From: an uncultured Litoreibacter sp.
GTDB lineage: Bacteria > Pseudomonadota > Alphaproteobacteria > Rhodobacterales > Rhodobacteraceae
Direction of reading: 5' to 3'
Assembly: GCA_937928335.1 (NCBI GenBank)
Contig: CALFWN010000364.1
Location: 1-14,301 of the forward strand
Length of the DNA: 14,301 nucleotides
Position numbers and translations under genes: made by a program. The notes below the pieces were generated by a model. The model saw nothing but the letters and a program-made list of their open reading frames with translations, made no database searches and was not told where the DNA came from. Positions 13,642 through 14,301 of the stretch are shown here, in pieces. Within the stretch, counting starts at the first letter, position 1. Each line of letters opens with the position of its first letter.

Positions 13642-14301
13642 TCAGAGCCCGTAAAGCGCTCCGAATTTCGCATCGAGATAGTCCAGCAAAGGCACCTCGG
13701 AGGGCGCGAACCCGCAGGCATGGCGGATGGTCTCCTGCGGCTCCCGCAGCCCGCCAAACTGTTGCAGGTTCTGCCGCAGCCAGCCTGTCGCAGCGCTGGT
13801 ATCGCCCTGCGCCAATTGCGCATCAAGCGCCGGCACCGCCTCCCGCAGGCTCTGATAGAGACAGCCCGCATAGACATTGCCCAGCGTATAGGTCGGGAAA
13901 TATCCAAACAGGCCAAAGGACCAATGCACGTCCTGCAACACCCCGTTTGAAGCCATATCCACCGCCGTCCCGAAATCGGCCTCGAACCGGCTGTTCCAGG
14001 CCTCTTCCAGATCAGAGACTTCCAGCCGCCCGTCGATCAGCTGACGCTCCAGATCAAAGCGCAGCATGACGTGCAGGTTGTAATGCACCTCGTCAGCCTC
14101 GGTGCGGATATAGCCCGAGCCCACGCGGTTCACGACACGGTAAAACATCTCCTCATCCGCCACGCCGAACGCACCAAACTGATCGCGCATCTGGCCGTAA
14201 AGCCAGCCGGTAAAGGCACGTGACCGCCCCAGCTGGTTTTCATAAATCCGCGACTGGCTTTCATGCACCCCCATCGACACGCCCGCGCCCAGAGGGGTCA
14301 G
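13642..14301 (-). CDS. M32-family metallocarboxypeptidase (carboxypeptidase Taq type), C-terminal 219 residues
   Basis: The frame is open to the window edge, so the N-terminal part lies beyond 14301. The usual protein has about 490-500 residues. The first visible residues, LTPLGAGVSMGVHESQSR, contain HESQS, where the Glu is the third zinc ligand of the family; the HExxH motif lies further upstream, out of view. Other M32 landmarks are IRTEADEVHYNLHVMLRF, WSFGLFGYFPTYTLGN and the C-terminal KFGALYGL. The enzyme removes C-terminal residues from peptides, probably in the cytoplasm. It converges on the importer operon across 77 bp. If the importer carries peptides, this enzyme could degrade them, but cotranscription is impossible and the link is only positional. 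Confidence 0.95.
   Translation of the reverse strand: MTPLGAGVSMGVHESQSRIYENQLGRSRAFTGWLYGQMRDQFGAFGVADEEMFYRVVNRVGSGYIRTEADEVHYNLHVMLRFDLERQLIDGRLEVSDLEEAWNSRFEADFGTAVDMASNGVLQDVHWSFGLFGYFPTYTLGNVYAGCLYQSLREAVPALDAQLAQGDTSAATGWLRQNLQQFGGLREPQETIRHACGFAPSEVPLLDYLDAKFGALYGL

Overview
The window is GC-rich chromosomal DNA from an alphaproteobacterium. It most resembles Rhodobacterales (Roseobacter group), judging by the protein sequences, the gene order and the intergenic motifs. This placement rests on recognition, not on a database search. Most of the window is ordinary: a housekeeping block followed by one complete ABC-transporter locus. I see no RNA genes, CRISPR arrays, insertion sequences or prophage genes.

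Left part, minus strand (1-4628): the conserved envelope/translation cluster, read right to left as pyrH, frr, uppS, cdsA, dxr, rseP (rseP is cut by the window edge). UMP kinase, ribosome recycling factor, undecaprenyl diphosphate synthase, CDP-diacylglycerol synthase, DXP reductoisomerase and the RseP site-2 protease all keep their catalytic motifs. uppS, cdsA, dxr and rseP are tightly packed (a TGATG overlap, then gaps of 2 and 24 bp). frr is set apart: it has a 148-bp gap with a possible promoter on its upstream side and a strong intrinsic terminator between it and uppS. Divergent from pyrH is miaA (tRNA dimethylallyltransferase).

Right part, plus strand (5676-13564): an AraC-family regulator, then a 265-bp control region with several short dyads, then an Opp/Dpp-type importer. 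The importer consists of a Tat-exported family-5 solute-binding protein, a DppB-like permease, an unusually long DppC-like permease and a fused double ATPase. A perfect 10-bp-stem terminator/attenuator separates the binding-protein gene from the permeases, which suggests more binding protein than membrane components. The substrate cannot be read from sequence; di/oligopeptides are the default guess. A convergent M32 metallocarboxypeptidase gene (partial) closes the window and fits a peptide theme.

The two places most worth a second look are in the transporter. First, the DppC-like permease contains an in-frame segment of about 51 codons with lower GC (about 49%, falling to about 42% in its right-hand 100 bp). 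It encodes an extra transmembrane hairpin and splits the normally contiguous GYYGG..DT core. Second, the 196-bp gap before the ATPase gene holds a perfect 12-bp-arm palindrome, a second A/T-rich dyad and three tandem 11-bp repeats around TGTGTACG directly upstream of the start codon.
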